Source: Mimachlamys varia (lineage: Eukaryota > Mollusca > Bivalvia > Pectinida > Pectinidae). Taken from it: a stretch of DNA of 64,000 nucleotides. The stretch's first letter is position 1. Each line of letters opens with the position of its first letter. Under the pieces are notes generated by a model. The model worked only from the letters and a program-made list of their open reading frames with translations. It did not search any database and was not told the DNA's origin. The stretch spans positions 30,385,465 through 30,449,464 of the forward strand of contig OX392536.1 of the NCBI GenBank assembly GCA_947623455.1, written 5' to 3'. This document shows, piece by piece, positions 1 through 11,960 of the stretch. The position numbers and the translations under genes are program-made.

Positions 1-312
1 GTTGATGTTGTCAAGGAGACCAGTGGGAAGAAAAACATCTATGGGTTCAAATATTTCCAAGAGGTTCAAAACAAGGTGAGCGATATAAGTCACAGTTCCG
101 ATACAACAGAAGAGAGTAAGAAAATTTAACACAACAACTGAGAATGGGCCGAACACCAGGCCTTGTTCTATCCCACTCACTTCATAGTACAGCAGCCAAT
201 CAGCGATCAGATCAAAGGTCGACACACTCACTTCATAGTACAGCAGCCAATCGGCGATCAGATCAAAGGTCGACACCAATAGAATGAACATATGACGTAT
301 GTTTTTTGCCAT
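1..312 (-). CDS. Partial member of the multi-TM mucin-tailed family, 3' part beyond window
   Basis: The frame is open for 104 codons from the ATG at 312 to the window edge, so only the N-terminus is present. It starts MAKNIRHMFILLVSTFDL and carries the family signatures DWLLYYEV, GLVFGPFS and LPTGLLDNIN. A consensus splice acceptor (TTTTGTAG) ends at 324, 12 bases before the ATG, as in the other copies. A block of 17 codons (STFDL...YYEVS) is present twice in tandem and in frame. The two copies differ at one synonymous site, so the duplication is recent. It doubles the end of the first hydrophobic segment, so the topology of this copy may differ. The function is unknown. Membership of the family is certain from direct comparison with its neighbours; whether the complete gene is functional cannot be judged here. 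Confidence 0.85.
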   Translation of the reverse strand, partial: MAKNIRHMFILLVSTFDLIADWLLYYEVSVSTFDLIADWLLYYEVSGIEQGLVFGPFSVVVLNFLTLFCCIGTVTYIAHLVLNLLEIFEPIDVFLPTGLLDNIN

Positions 313-324
313 ATTTGTTGACCC

Positions 325-2079
325 TACAAAATCATGTAAACAAGTCAATACTGGTATTTTTGTAGGGGAAAAGACAATGATTATTATCAAAGATTTAAAA
401 TCATAAAATGTTCATATCAATCCATTCGTCTGACATTTTATACCAACAGTAAAGTTTACACTATGCATAGATACATATTCTTCCTCTACAGGGTTTCTAT
501 ACAAATATCTGTCAGATCGAAATAAATTTAAAACAACGGACACGCAATCGTGCCGATGCTACCAATGGACCAGTCTTATTGATCGTTGTGCATTGAATAC
601 ACGACATTGCATCATAACGGTATATGTGTCATGGTTTGAAGACAACCATATTTTAAGGACAGATATCAACCGAGGGCGTGTTCATTAATACACCTTAAAC
701 TTATAAAATACTTATTATGTGCTTTCAATTTTATTTTGTGATTCCGATGATGCCGGGAAAATGTACGTAGCCAGAACATATATCTTGAAATTATGAAGAT
801 GTATTTATCGAACCTAGTATTGTTTTATGAAATCAATTGCCTATACAATAATATTATGTCGGATATGACAATGCATTACATAAATAACACGCAGAAAAAA
901 AAGAGAAATTCGCTTTATGTTAAATTGTATGCATTGCATAAGCATTTTCTCATGATGGGAGGATAAAGATGATTTCTTGAAAATTCCTTGTAAAATCATA
1001 AAAATTCTAATGACCAATGAGACTGAAATACAGTGAGTGAAACCTGCTAGGCTAACACCGAGACAAACTTAGTCCACCCTTCCCATATACCATCCAGATA
1101 CATCCATCAAGATAACGCAATAACTCCACCTCTGTAACCTACTCTTGCTTAATAACTTGTTTACAAACATCTTTATTTTCATCAATGATAGCAGACTGGG
1201 TGAAAGATTGTATCCAAATTATTATTTTCTATTCCAAAAGCAGTTGTTGATTAATTCACATTCATCCTAAAAACATTAGTGACTTTAAAAGCACTTTCTA
1301 TTAATCACAAATATATTCCAAGAAAGCAAATAAAAAAAAAGACAATGCACATATGAGTTATGTTCCGAAATATCCGTTTTCAATAACAATCGTACTAATA
1401 CTTTTCAGGAACTACACAAAAGTAATTAGCTTTACATACCCTTCGTAAAATTCGGTACTCTCCAGATCTGAAAACACTCGTGATGGGTCGTCTATATCTG
1501 GGCTGGGGAAACTTCTGATAAAGCGTTATATATCTGACCGCTTCCTCACTACACAAATGCTCCGCCACCATGAAATATTTCAAATGAACTTTGATGTTCC
1601 CTATGTCAATTGTTTCAAGAATTTGCAATAGATAATGCACTTTTACTGATCTATTTATTGGTAAAAATCCATGAGAGTAAATACTGTGTGTGTATCTAAA
1701 AGAACGCTGCTTATTTGTATTACAATTCGTATACAAAGATAAGTGTTTCCAAATAATGTGTGATGCATGTATAATAGGGTCAGCGCACTCATCAGTTTTC
1801 TATTAGTTTTTGGAAGATATTTATAGCATTTCTTTTTTTGAGTGGGAACTTAAGAAATATTTTTCTTTATATTGCGTAGCACGTGTGAATGTTTTACAAT
1901 TGTATATATCGTTGAAGCATAAACTAATTTAGTTCTGAGGTGAACATAAACTGGGCTAACACAAATACAGTGTGGAATATAAACCTAGTTAAAACAGGTT
2001 AAAAATGGTACTGTGGGGTACATGACCATGTGTAAGACGAGCTTTAAGCTCAACATGTTATCAAGTTTAAATAAAGTCT
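325..2079. other. Intergenic, no supported gene
   Basis: AT-rich sequence upstream of the partial gene. The only long frame is 113 codons on the minus strand at 1395-1736. It has no recognisable domain and no relative elsewhere in the window, so I do not call it. The promoter and first exon of the partial gene should lie in this stretch, but I could not identify a convincing donor. Confidence 0.5.
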
Positions 2080-2105
2080 ATTATTATTATTATTATTATT
2101 ATTAT
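2080..2105. repeat. (TTA)n microsatellite
   Basis: About eight uninterrupted TTA units, directly visible. Confidence 0.9.
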
Positions 2106-2184
2106 GTCTGTCTTTGACTTGCGTTCACGTAACACACACCAATGATGTTTAAGTTCGTTTTAGTTTAGTTATTCAAACGAAAAG

Positions 2185-2625
2185 TTGATTTTTGCTCCAA
2201 CCTACACGTCGCAGTTGATTCGTCATTCTAGGCCCTGCTCGAGATATCGAGATTTTCGTGATCAATGTCGACTGCTGACAAACAAACTTACTTCAAAAGG
2301 ATTCGACAGATGCAGGTTGATCAGAACTATGAGTAAGTTTTGTGGTCGCAATCTTTGTCTCATTGTGAGATATTTTGTATCTTTGTGTAATATTAAGATG
2401 GACGTTTTTGAGTATGCGCGTTAGTGTGCTTACTTCTTGTGATTGAGAATGATGACTAAGATTTAAATTGCGAGTGTCGTTGATGAATCAGAAAACGCTT
2501 ACTCTTCAGGAGCATCTGGTTTATTCTCTTGTACTTTTACAATACAAGGGTCTCCTTGAAAGTCTTTCCTTTTCCATATTTTGCCCCTAGCTTCTATAAT
2601 CATTTCCAGAGGCCATGTTCTTAGA
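2185..2625 (+). mobile_element. Retroelement fragment (end of RT-type ORF plus 3' tail)
   Basis: The translation contains SQLIRHSRPCSRYRDFRDQC and then LLTNKL..KGF, and it stops at 2424. This continues the protein seen on the minus strand at 21718-21963 (LYDKRGDFGFPIVNFPFL ... YMSQLIRYSRAC). That protein resembles the C-terminal end of a reverse-transcriptase ORF common in marine invertebrate genomes. The family identity is from memory and not checked. The 3' tail, with motifs resembling CTTACTCTTCCGGAACACC, recurs about twelve times in the window. The copy interrupts the segmental duplication: the flank TTAGTTATTCAAACGA at 2165-2180 is also at 16704-16719. Confidence 0.7.
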
Positions 2626-2639
2626 ATACGTGTTTATAT

Positions 2640-5600
2640 TTCTGTGATTTGACAAACATTGATGTTTAAGATAAACGTCGTGTTAATTGTCAATGGTAGC
2701 CATACGATCTGGTTTGGTAGACCATGCAGATTGTAAACTGCATATTTATAGCAACAAACAAATGAAATCAATAAAGAAATAATTTCAGCATAGGTTTGAT
2801 GGGTTGGGTTTTATATTTAATGATATCTTAAAGAACCACGTTTTGTACTATGTCAATAATAGACAATTACGTCTCAAACGTCAGTTAACCGATGGATCGG
2901 GTATTTGTCAATAATGCATTTACTGACATTCATGGCTTAGAGTCAATACTCTGGGGTCTAGTAGGTGACAAAGGTCACTAAGTATAGCCTTTGAAGGATA
3001 GACTCATGAAAGATTTATTTTGTATAAACTGTCCTTGCGAATTATTATACATGCATGTTTCGAGTCATAACATAATCAAGAAATTTGATTGCAGCAGCTC
3101 TCTTTAAAGTGAACGTGTAACTAAAAATAGATCATAATGAAATGAAGTGCGTGTTCATTTTTTCTTACGACACCATGTCACTAGCAAGGTTCAGGTTGTG
3201 TTTTATTGTATTATGGTATGAATTGGATAAGTCTTGGCGTAATATGTATGATCATGTTATATATATTACTAGTGAAAGTGAGTATATCCTATATCTCAAT
3301 TTTAGATTTTGCAAGGCACTGGCTTAAACTAGAACATGCTTTCAGAGTAGGTGAAGTCTATCAGGTCCTCTATTTAAAAAAAGAATAAGCAGGTTCCGTT
3401 ACAAAATGAAAACTATACATTGGTCACTATTTCTTGACTACGATGTTTGAATAACACTCAACGATCTACATGATAGTTATTTGTGTTTGTGTCTGCAGAC
3501 AAACTATCTAACAACTTGATAATTGTTTGCAAACGCCCTTGCAAACGAAACTAATCCTGCTTGATAGCCAAGGTAACCCTACCAAGACATTGACCTTTTT
3601 TTTTCGAAAGATGAACTATTATCCAACCATGTTTCAGTATTACAATCTTTCTAGATACCGGTTAATGCCTCGTCTTTATTAAATAACTAAACTACACAAG
3701 GATCATTATAATCAACATTTTATCACTAGCTCTGCTAATTGCTCGACCAAGCCTTTATCAAAACTTATTACTACCATTCTTAGTGCCAATAAGGATATAG
3801 ATAGGGGCACAGTGTCTTCAGATGTTTGCTTAATAATTTGGATACACATTTAATAATAAACATGTATCGTATATCATCGGAAAGGTTATCAAATTTTCTA
3901 TAAAGTGAACGTATAATTATAGTGTTAAAGTAATTCACAATTGAATAATAGTATATGTTATAAAAAATAGGGGACAATTTTGAATTTGGATCTTCTTTCG
4001 CATTTTTGTTTTTACAAAAAACTGACAATACTTTTCCTATTGACGGTCAGAAAGGTCATCTACACAAACGTGTCTCAGATTTTTCCTGTATGTTCTAATA
4101 TTGAAGTAATTTCTACTCTATTGTCTGTGGGTGGGATTTTCATGACCAAATTCACTTAATTGGTTATAAAATATGTAGCTAAATTCTTCAAAAACTGAGG
4201 CACGTTATTGTTAACAGGGTCTTTCCCAACAATCCCTCAAAATTTGGAACACAATTGGGTTCATAGATACTGTACCAAAGGCATGGCCGTTTGGAGTTGA
4301 CAACTTGTTGAATTTATGAAAGAGTTCTAAAGACCATTCCCGCTCTTTGAAATCGGATACCTCTGGTTTTAACACTAATCTGACCGATTCTGCCTACCAA
4401 ACCATTAATCATGGCTAGACATGTATCCATCAAGCTGTCCTAAAAAAACTGAGCATGTATTGGTTCAAATATCTGAGAAATGAATGAATATTAAAAAAAT
4501 TCTCAGTAAAATGCCCATTTCCAGCGAAATGCCTGACAGGCCACACGATAAGCCTCTCCCTTGTAATAACAGGGTCATTAGCTACGGTTCCTGTAGTAGT
4601 AGGCATACAGGGCCATACATATTACATCAAAGACTGACCACAACTTGGAAGACTATGAAGCACAGTGCTAATGACTATATAACTGACCATGCCACTGTAT
4701 GGGGGTCTGTTTATTTTGTAAACAGTACCTAGTGCTGACATGTATTTTCGAGTTCAATGTTAATTCACAGTAATCGACACATTTATGAAAATAATTTTTA
4801 ATACTTTTTTGGTTATATAATGCAGAATATTTATAAGTAATCAATTAAGTGATAAAAAAATGTTATTCGCCCCCTATATATATCCTTAAACCAGGTCTTC
4901 AGTCTTATTGTGACACCGTTTACTCCAGGAGTGGAATAAACGGGATGTGGGTTTTGAAAATTCGAAAGATCTCTTTAGATCACTTGTGGGCACCCTGCCT
5001 GTGCACTACCATACCTGTACATCATACGAAGCTGAAATAACGTGAAAAAAACACAACAAAAGCTAAGATGAAATATACTGCAGAAGATACGACTGATTGA
5101 ATTCCTGGTTGACAATATTTTTGTTGAGTTTGGAGGAAAATATTCCAGTAGAATGTTGGCATTCCATTGGGAACAAAATACGATTAAAGAAATTGTCAAT
5201 GAAATCGTTGGTTGATCTCAAAATCAACAGAACGACGTTGTCGAGGCTTATTTCTATGAATGACAGGTAAAGGGGTTCTTAACAGTAAAATGCATTCCGG
5301 ATATTAATAAAGTTTCTATCGAAATTGAAGCAAACAGTTTGTGAAAATTATCGATTTAATAAAAAAAAATAATACCTGGATTTTTTCTGTCATCTTTCTT
5401 TAACTTTTCTACATTGATAGTGGTTAAGTTACAATTTCCAGAATTAGAAATAGCAGTGAACTAAAACCATGATGTCAATATAATACAAAATAAACAAGGA
5501 TTTGAATTCCAATTTCTGTCTTAGAACTTGAATTCGAAAGAACTTTTTATTCGAAATAATTCAATTGTGTTTGATTACAATGGTATTTGGACGGTAATAC

Positions 5601-5990
5601 AAGAATCTCTCTAAATGTTAACATTTAAAACAAATTTAATAACTTAATTAACAATGAATTTCCAAATCTAATAATCTAAATCATATTTGTATAGCTGTGA
5701 GTTATTTGCTACAGAGAGGACCGATTCATGCAAAACAATTACAATTTAAATGCGAGCTATGAAAGGTTTTCTTTAACATGTAAATATCAGAAGATTAATA
5801 TAAGAAAGTCTTTATTAACAAAAAAGGATGGTGTTGATTAGCCCATGAACCGCGACAGGCTGTTTTTATTTCAGGCGTGATATCATTGAAACATGAACCC
5901 AAATATTATCGTTTTTTGTTGACTATCATGAATAATGTCATCATATAGAGGATATACTGACATTTTCACTTTTATTTAGGTTATTCAATA
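2640..5990. other. Intergenic part of duplication copy 1
   Basis: No gene is supported. 2640-3340 and 5200-5990 are alignable with copy 2. 3340-5190 is absent from copy 2 and looks like inserted DNA without recognisable ends. A stretch at 4903-5000 has a weak relative at 24408-24500. The short frames here (60-82 codons) have no family relatives. Confidence 0.5.
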
Positions 5991-6379
5991 GTTTTCAATC
6001 TTTTGTAGTTTGGATATGAACAGTATAGTAATACTGATAGGGACAACAATTAAAAAAATCGTTATTAAATTTTAGTATTCTAAGACTCTGATGATTGTTT
6101 AAAAAAACAGATCTTTAGATAAGAGGATTTGAAGGCTAAAATATTCTTACTGATATCAAATCAATAGCAAGGGTAATAAATAAAAAAACCACTAAATGAA
6201 AATAAAAATAATGATAATAAAAAAACCAAACAAACAGAAAATAGCAGCAACAAAAAGAAAGCAGGAAAAAGTGGCAGGAGAAAAACAAAATTCTAAACGC
6301 ATGCAAAAATTGATTATCAAAATATGTGTGGTACAGATATTGAAGCGTTGGACTGCCTTCAACTTCAAAGAAATTACGT

Positions 6380-7768
6380 TCATGCATCATTGTCTCCATC
6401 ACCTCCACCACCTACACTATCTACAAGTATTGATGTAGTGGTAGTGGTAGTTGTTGTAATAGTGGTTGTTGTCATAGTGGTTGCAACCATGGGGCCCCAG
6501 GTCAAACAAGGAACACTAATAGAGGTGTCCTGTTTGGACGTGGAGCTCCCGGTGGGACCACATCCGAACTTTCCAGTCTTCCACGCTTCCGAGACAGGTT
6601 GAATGGTACTCCCTGTTTTGTAGTATTCCCCACTTACTCCGGTCAGGGTCACAAGGGGATTTGTGTGATCTACATTGGGCGTGGCCTTGAAGTAACGCAG
6701 TGAGAATGAAGTTGTTGCCATGGTACATGTACAACTTCCGGTGCTGGTGAAGGAGGCGAGTCTATAGTTATAGAATATGTCGCCAAGTGGTTTTCGACTA
6801 CTCGGAGATTCAAAAACAACTTTAAACACAACAGATGTGGTTGAAGAGGTAAGCGGTATGTCTGAAGAACATGTTGGTAGTACCGACATAGGCGATGTCT
6901 GTGTGGAATAGCAGGAAGATGATCCTGGAGATGTTATGTCACTAGAGGACGTCGACTGGATCCAAAGTCGCGTGTTTGGGTTTGAGTCGTAAGTTATACT
7001 CGCAACAAATGTTCCCGATAAATTCGAGGTGATGTTTGTCAAATCTGTAAGTTTTATCCATTCGTCGTTATCCATAACAATTCCATTTGTGCTGGTGTCG
7101 AAGTTTACATATATCCCGCCTCTGTCTAAGTAATGTATTCCATTGTATTTTCCGTAACTAAAATCAAGGGGACTTGACAATAGAATCACATTTTTGGATT
7201 CTGTGAAATAATTCCCCAAACCGAACACCATCAAAGAACTGATCAGCATAATGACGAGGCCGATGTAAACCGGAATCTTCAGCCATTTTTGGGGTTTCTT
7301 TCCTTCTAGAACTGTCACGTCAGTGTTAGTTTTATTGTTCACAGCCTTGGAGATAATAACACCGACATTTGCACAAACCTCTAAAAGCGTTGACAAACCC
7401 TTGACCAACAGTATAACGGTGACCGCGGTATCTCGACATCCGGCTATGTACACACTCATCAGTATCAGGGGGACGTCCTCGATCCACAGGGACACCAGGT
7501 TGATGTTGTCAAGGAGACCAGTGGGAAGTAAATACTGATTCGGAAAGAAAAGATCCAATATCTTCAAAACCAGCTCAGCAATATATGCAACACTCCCAAT
7601 ACAGCAGAACAGAATGAGGAAAACCAAAACAGCATCCGAGAACGGGCCAAACACGAGACCTTGTTCTATGCCGCTCACTTCATAGTACAGCAACCAATCC
7701 ATGATCAGATCAAAGGTCGAAGCCCAAACATTGACAAGAAACTCCAGCGCTTTAAACTGTGAGACCAT
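6380..7768 (-). CDS. Intact five-TM, Cys-rich ectodomain, Thr-tailed membrane protein (subfamily A)
   Basis: 462 residues from the ATG at 7768 (MVSQFKALEF). The frame is open further, to 7819, but a splice acceptor (TATTTTTTCAG, ending 7792) lies inside that extension, so those residues are intronic. Hydrophobic segments lie at about 8-30, 44-71, 90-110, 113-140 and 163-186. Residues 17-31 (STFDLIMDWLLYYEV) and 94-111 (LWIEDVPLILMSVYIAGC) are the family signatures. Residues 187-430 are polar and Ser/Thr-rich, with N-glycosylation sequons (NITS, NLSG) and six cysteines (CYST...C, CTC, GCG, PCLTW). A short Thr run and a GGGGDGDNDA end follow. Five segments with the N-terminus inside would put the C-terminal domain outside the cell. 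The D..(T/M)D and E.P spacing loosely recalls XK-related proteins, but I do not assign it. It is very similar to the protein at 19314-20660. Confidence 0.9.
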   Translation of the reverse strand: MVSQFKALEFLVNVWASTFDLIMDWLLYYEVSGIEQGLVFGPFSDAVLVFLILFCCIGSVAYIAELVLKILDLFFPNQYLLPTGLLDNINLVSLWIEDVPLILMSVYIAGCRDTAVTVILLVKGLSTLLEVCANVGVIISKAVNNKTNTDVTVLEGKKPQKWLKIPVYIGLVIMLISSLMVFGLGNYFTESKNVILLSSPLDFSYGKYNGIHYLDRGGIYVNFDTSTNGIVMDNDEWIKLTDLTNITSNLSGTFVASITYDSNPNTRLWIQSTSSSDITSPGSSSCYSTQTSPMSVLPTCSSDIPLTSSTTSVVFKVVFESPSSRKPLGDIFYNYRLASFTSTGSCTCTMATTSFSLRYFKATPNVDHTNPLVTLTGVSGEYYKTGSTIQPVSEAWKTGKFGCGPTGSSTSKQDTSISVPCLTWGPMVATTMTTTTITTTTTTTTSILVDSVGGGGDGDNDA

Positions 7769-7791
7769 ATTGGATAATGAAGGCACTAAGT

Positions 7792-8154
7792 CTGAAAAAA
7801 TATCAATTCGAGTGGTCATGTTATATCAAACGATAAAAGATACGATAAATGATTGTTTAAAACCACCTTTTGGCCCCTAGCATCACTGACAAGTCGTTGA
7901 AGGACAGAACAGCTCTTTGCTGGAATGTTATTCATTTTTGGTACACTTATGCACTGTAATCAATATGACTTAATATTTCGTACAGGGTAATGTTTTGTTT
8001 GAAATAATTAGTTGCTTTTTTTCAATTTTCCTAAAAACCGAGTCAATATTATAATAAAAATAAAACAAACTTTAAGAGAAATATTTGCTTCACGTACACC
8101 TTACGTTAGACAACCGACAATGTAGATGTTTTTACTATTATCAATTTGACTCAC
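7792..8154 (-). other. 5' UTR intron of the gene at 6380-7768
   Basis: Donor CAAAG|GTGAGTCAA at 8155/8154 and acceptor TTTTTTCAG|ACTTAGTGCC at 7792/7791. The gene at 19314-20660 has the same exon junction sequence (GCTTAGTGCC) after its acceptor. Exon 1 would be short and non-coding. The intron holds a decayed hammerhead-like repeat at 7865-7960 on the opposite strand. Confidence 0.75.
7865..7960 (+). repeat. Decayed copy A of the hammerhead-ribozyme-like repeat
   Basis: Shares TTTTGGCCCCTAGCATCACT with the copy at 54850. The core reads CTGACAAG...GGACAGAAC, so the conserved G after CUGAN and the GAAA box are mutated. It should be inactive. Confidence 0.6.
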
Positions 8155-8221
8155 CTTTGCTTTTAATCACTCTCCAACTCAGGATGATTCGCTTTATTAT
8201 AAGTTCCCTAGGACAGGTCTA

Positions 8222-8232
8222 GGTTAATATAG
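8222..8232 (-). promoter_or_regulatory. Putative TATA box of the gene at 6380-7768
   Basis: Minus strand CTATATTAACC, about 70 bases upstream of the exon-1 donor. The same element at the same distance (CTATATTAAC, 23034-23043) precedes the paralogue, within a conserved block that also contains GTCACATGATTT. The start site was not observed. Confidence 0.45.
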
Positions 8233-8698
8233 GGCTAAGCTAAAATCATGTGACACTTAACAGTCATGAAACTCGTTTTCCAATTATCATGTAACTTGTA
8301 TGAGTAACCATGTATATATACTTTAGGAATATATCATCAAAAGAGTTAAAAGGCACATGTTCTGCAAAAAAAAAATTATATATTGGTCTACAAGAACCAT
8401 TTGATGAACCGATCGCGAGTTGCGTTTTGTTTGTCAACCACATACTAATTCAGACTTATTTATAAAGCAGAGGTAGGCATTGTGATTAGACGGTGATTTA
8501 TAAACATTTGTGTGTTATTGTTAAAGTTAACGTGGATATGTTAGATAACAGCGAGATAAAGTACTGTAAACGTACTTATATTAGCGCACTCATGAATTAG
8601 CGCATCGACGCTTTTCTGGAATCGGCTATACTTTGGGAAAACACCATGTTACTAAAAATAGATTTGTACATTGTCATCGATAGGGCCTAGCATGCGCA

Positions 8699-8743
8699 TG
8701 TCGCACCAAGGATTTAGATAGTATCTAAATCCTTGGTCGCACT
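8699..8743. repeat. Perfect palindrome flanked by a 6-bp direct repeat
   Basis: Arms 8705-8720 and 8722-8737 are exact inverted repeats around one base. TCGCAC stands directly on both sides (8701-8706 and 8737-8742, overlapping the arm ends by two bases), which looks like a target-site duplication around a tiny hairpin. Confidence 0.7.
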
Positions 8744-8840
8744 GACTACAGCTAAATTGTGAGTTGCTTTTACTGAATAAATCTATAGATACAAACATTT
8801 GTATTCGGTATGTCCCTGCATCTTGTACGGGGGTATTTAA

Positions 8841-9301
8841 AGGACTCACACAACTAAATAATTTACTATATGTTATTACTAAGCTTTCGAGCTAATAACT
8901 TTAATATTTGAAGTACAACACTTGTGAAAACTGCCTAAATTCACAGATACATACATGACAAAGGCTTCAAGTGGCATTTAATGAGGAGTTTACTGGCATA
9001 TTAGCTTGCTATAGGCGTCTGCTTCGGACAACCGGAAATTTACATATCAAACCAGTGAAATGGGACGGGAACACCCTCTGACTTTTGACCCCATATCAAT
9101 CCGCCATCACATATCAAAATCTACCAAAATTATATATTTTTGTAAAGTTAAATATCTACAGATTTCATTCAATGCAGAATAGGTCAACAATTACCTATTT
9201 AAATAACCCAGAATCACTGTACTTAGCCGGAATGAATTTTCAGTAGGGACTACAAACGTATGAAACACTTCGTGATAGGCTGATTTAGTTGTGTGAGTCC
9301 T
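8841..9301. mobile_element. 461-bp MITE with TTAA target (piggyBac-like), copy 1
   Basis: Perfect 19-bp terminal inverted repeats, AGGACTCACACAACTAAAT, with TTAA immediately outside both ends. It has no coding capacity. It is nearly identical to 10541-11001 and related in inverse orientation to 62796-63192. Confidence 0.85.
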
Positions 9302-10540
9302 TTAAAGGGCCCTAAACCTTTCAGATGTTGAAATAAAGTTAACTTACTGAAAGTATATACATTTCCGAGTAAAATGGTGAAGTTTGGTTGAAATTGAATA
9401 AAAAATTATGAAGAAAACCCAAGTTATTGCACTTAATGTACACTTGCTATTCAGAGCTAGCACCAGAAATTTTTCGTTTCTTTTGCATAACATTTACCTC
9501 TAGCACCTCAGTTAAGCACACACTTAGCAATTTCATATTTTGCACAAAGATCAAATACGCTTACCGCTCAACTGTTTTTGAAAAGAAATCTTGTTACCTC
9601 AGTTTCTGTTAATTTTAAAGTCTCTGCAGTAATTAAGTTTTATTTTAAGTATTTTTTTATTTAATTTTAACAATTAAACACACTTAGAATTCACACACAA
9701 CTTCAAACTTCTACAGAAAACATGAGTCATAAACGGTTATCAGATATCCACCTTAACTGTTTATCTATCAATTACACCAGCTTACATTTAGCACTTCTAG
9801 CTCCCCGGGGTGCCTCCATTTTACAGGGAGAATATTGGGGGTAGGGGAGATATAATGCTATAAACGGCTTATTGTATGAGTAAACAAAGTACACAAACGC
9901 ATTAAATCAATAAACAAGATGTTTAACAAGGTATATATTGTGACAGGAATAAAGTAATATCTACAATGTACTGAAAATATGGAATATTAAGTTGGATTTA
10001 GCCACCAAAACATGTACGTGACACATACACATATATAAACTCACATGTGCAATAATTATACAAGCTTATTATGTGATTGTTCTAGTTATTGCTTTCTTAG
10101 GACTATAAAACACACATACATTTATAATTTGCATGAAGGAAGAAGCCTGAGAATGACACGGCAGAGTAGGAACGGGGTTTGGGGGGGGTGGGGGGATTGA
10201 GGACAGCACATTAGGTCTTTGTTCTATCAAAATTTGGATGCTAAAACCTGGTGCACATATCAGTTAAGTTTTATTAACACGCACGCAGATTAATTATCAC
10301 AGTTAATTGAACCAAACTTAATTAAAAACGTGAGTATGAGGGTCAGTCCAACAATACAGGCTTCAACACAGGGCCATGTTTAGCCAGATTTTAAATAATT
10401 TTGAAGTTTTTTTGTCAAATTAAATAGTTTTACACACTGAAAAATGTGCAAACACTCAATGACACTGGCTGTTTTTGAAAAAGAATATCCGGAAGCACAG
10501 AAAATGTTATATAGGTCAAGCACATGGCTAGTTCCATTAA

Positions 10541-11001
10541 AGGACTCACACAACTAAATAATTTACTATATGTTATTACTAAGCTTTCGAGCTAATAACT
10601 TTAATATTTGAAGTACAACACTTGTGAAAACTGCCTAAATTCACAGATACATACATGACAAAGGCTTCAAGTGGCATTTAATGAGGAGTTTACTGGCATA
10701 TTAGCTTGCTACAGGCGTCTGCTTCGGACAACCGGAAATTTACATATCAAACCAGTGAAATGGGACGGGAACACCCTCTGACTTTTGACCCCATATCAAT
10801 CCGCCATCACATATCAAAATCTACCAAAATTATATATTTTTGTAAAGTTAAATATCTACAGATTTCATTCAATGCAGAATAGGTCAACAATTACCTATTT
10901 AAATTACCCAGAATCACTGTACTTAGCCGGAATGAATTTTCAGTAGGGACTACAAACGTATGAAACACTTCGTGATAGGCTGATTTAGTTGTGTGAGTCC
11001 T
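10541..11001. mobile_element. 461-bp MITE, copy 2
   Basis: Same length and same terminal repeats as copy 1, with only a few differences (for example AGGCGTC preceded by AC instead of AT). TTAA is present on the left. The right flank is ACAA, so either the right target was mutated or the copy arose by an internal duplication. Confidence 0.8.
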
Positions 11002-11787
11002 ACAACCGTTAGACGTTTCCGGAAACGATGATTTTAAAAGATCTATAAAAACGTGTTTTCAAAACTGGTACGCGGACAGTGTGGATGGTTTGCTCAAGAC
11101 TGGTGGACCGATCGATTCAGTAAATGTGGATCTCAAGCTTACCACCCTGAAACCCCTCCATGCTGGTTGGATGGTTTCGTCCTTTCAGTCTGTGAAGAAA
11201 GATGCAGTCATGCGTGGTTGGGACAAAAGCGGCATACGGGGAGCTATTCATAAAATCCGTGACTGAACTGATTGCGGCTTATACCCTTAATTACTGCCAT
11301 ATGAACCGTTAATAGAGACAGTGTTTGCGTAGTGTTGTATTTATTATTTTGTGTTTTGTGAATAAAATAAACATCGATTGATAAGCATTGTACGTTGTGT
11401 TTGATGTAAAATATCTGGTTCACACCACGGGAGATAGGTCGTATTGGATTACTAGCAAAACATAGCTAGTTATTTCACGTAATGTATGCACACTTACTAG
11501 ATACAAAATTTAGCGCTGCACATATATTAGCGCTGCACTTAAATTCGCGCACTACTGCTAGCGCGAAAAACCCTAAAATATGATTACCGCTAAAATAAGT
11601 ACGTTTACAGTAAATTATTTATTGTTGGTTTATGTTTTTATTTTCTCTCCCTCTGCGTAAGTCTCTAACGAAGACCATAAAAGAGAGATTTGACGTACGT
11701 TCCATCACTATTGGCGTCCCTTTCTGAATCTTTTTATCGTGGAAATTAACTTTTTATCAAATCTTAAAGTTGTATATTGCAAATAAA

Positions 11788-11960
11788 TTAGAGAATACCG
11801 AAGCGTTAACAAAATCATGATCCGAACTCAAAAACGATTTCAACAATGTCAAAATATGAACAAAAGAAATATTTACATGGAGACCCTTGTAAAAGTACAA
11901 AAGAATAAGACCAGGTGTTTCGAAAGAGTAAGCGTCTTAGCCATCAGATATAAGTTAGAA
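11788..11960 (-). mobile_element. Retroelement 3'-end fragment
   Basis: Minus strand carries the common tail: motifs like GCTTACTCTTTCGAAACACC, then GGGTCTCCATGTAAAT, ending at CGGTATTCTCT. It is a 5'-truncated copy of the family described at 2185. Confidence 0.65.

Larger units (their letters stand above)
8562..11612. mobile_element. 3.05-kb TIR element, TA target site (Tc1/mariner-like ends), non-autonomous
   Basis: Ends are inverted copies of CTGTAAACGTACTTAT(A/T)TTAG, each flanked by TA. The paralogous locus lacks it: ACAGCGAGATAAAG before the left end and AATTATTTATTG after the right end are adjacent at 23607-23640 in duplication copy 2. No transposase frame is present; the frames inside are under 70 codons. 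It contains two 461-bp MITEs and a small perfect palindrome. Assignment to a superfamily rests only on the TA target and end style. Confidence 0.75.

Noticed and set aside
1395..1736. 113-codon minus frame
   Set aside because: No motif, no relative, composition like the surrounding non-coding DNA.
7769..7819. N-terminal extension MTTRIDIFSDLVPSLSN
   Set aside because: Contains the splice acceptor; the extension has no counterpart in paralogues.
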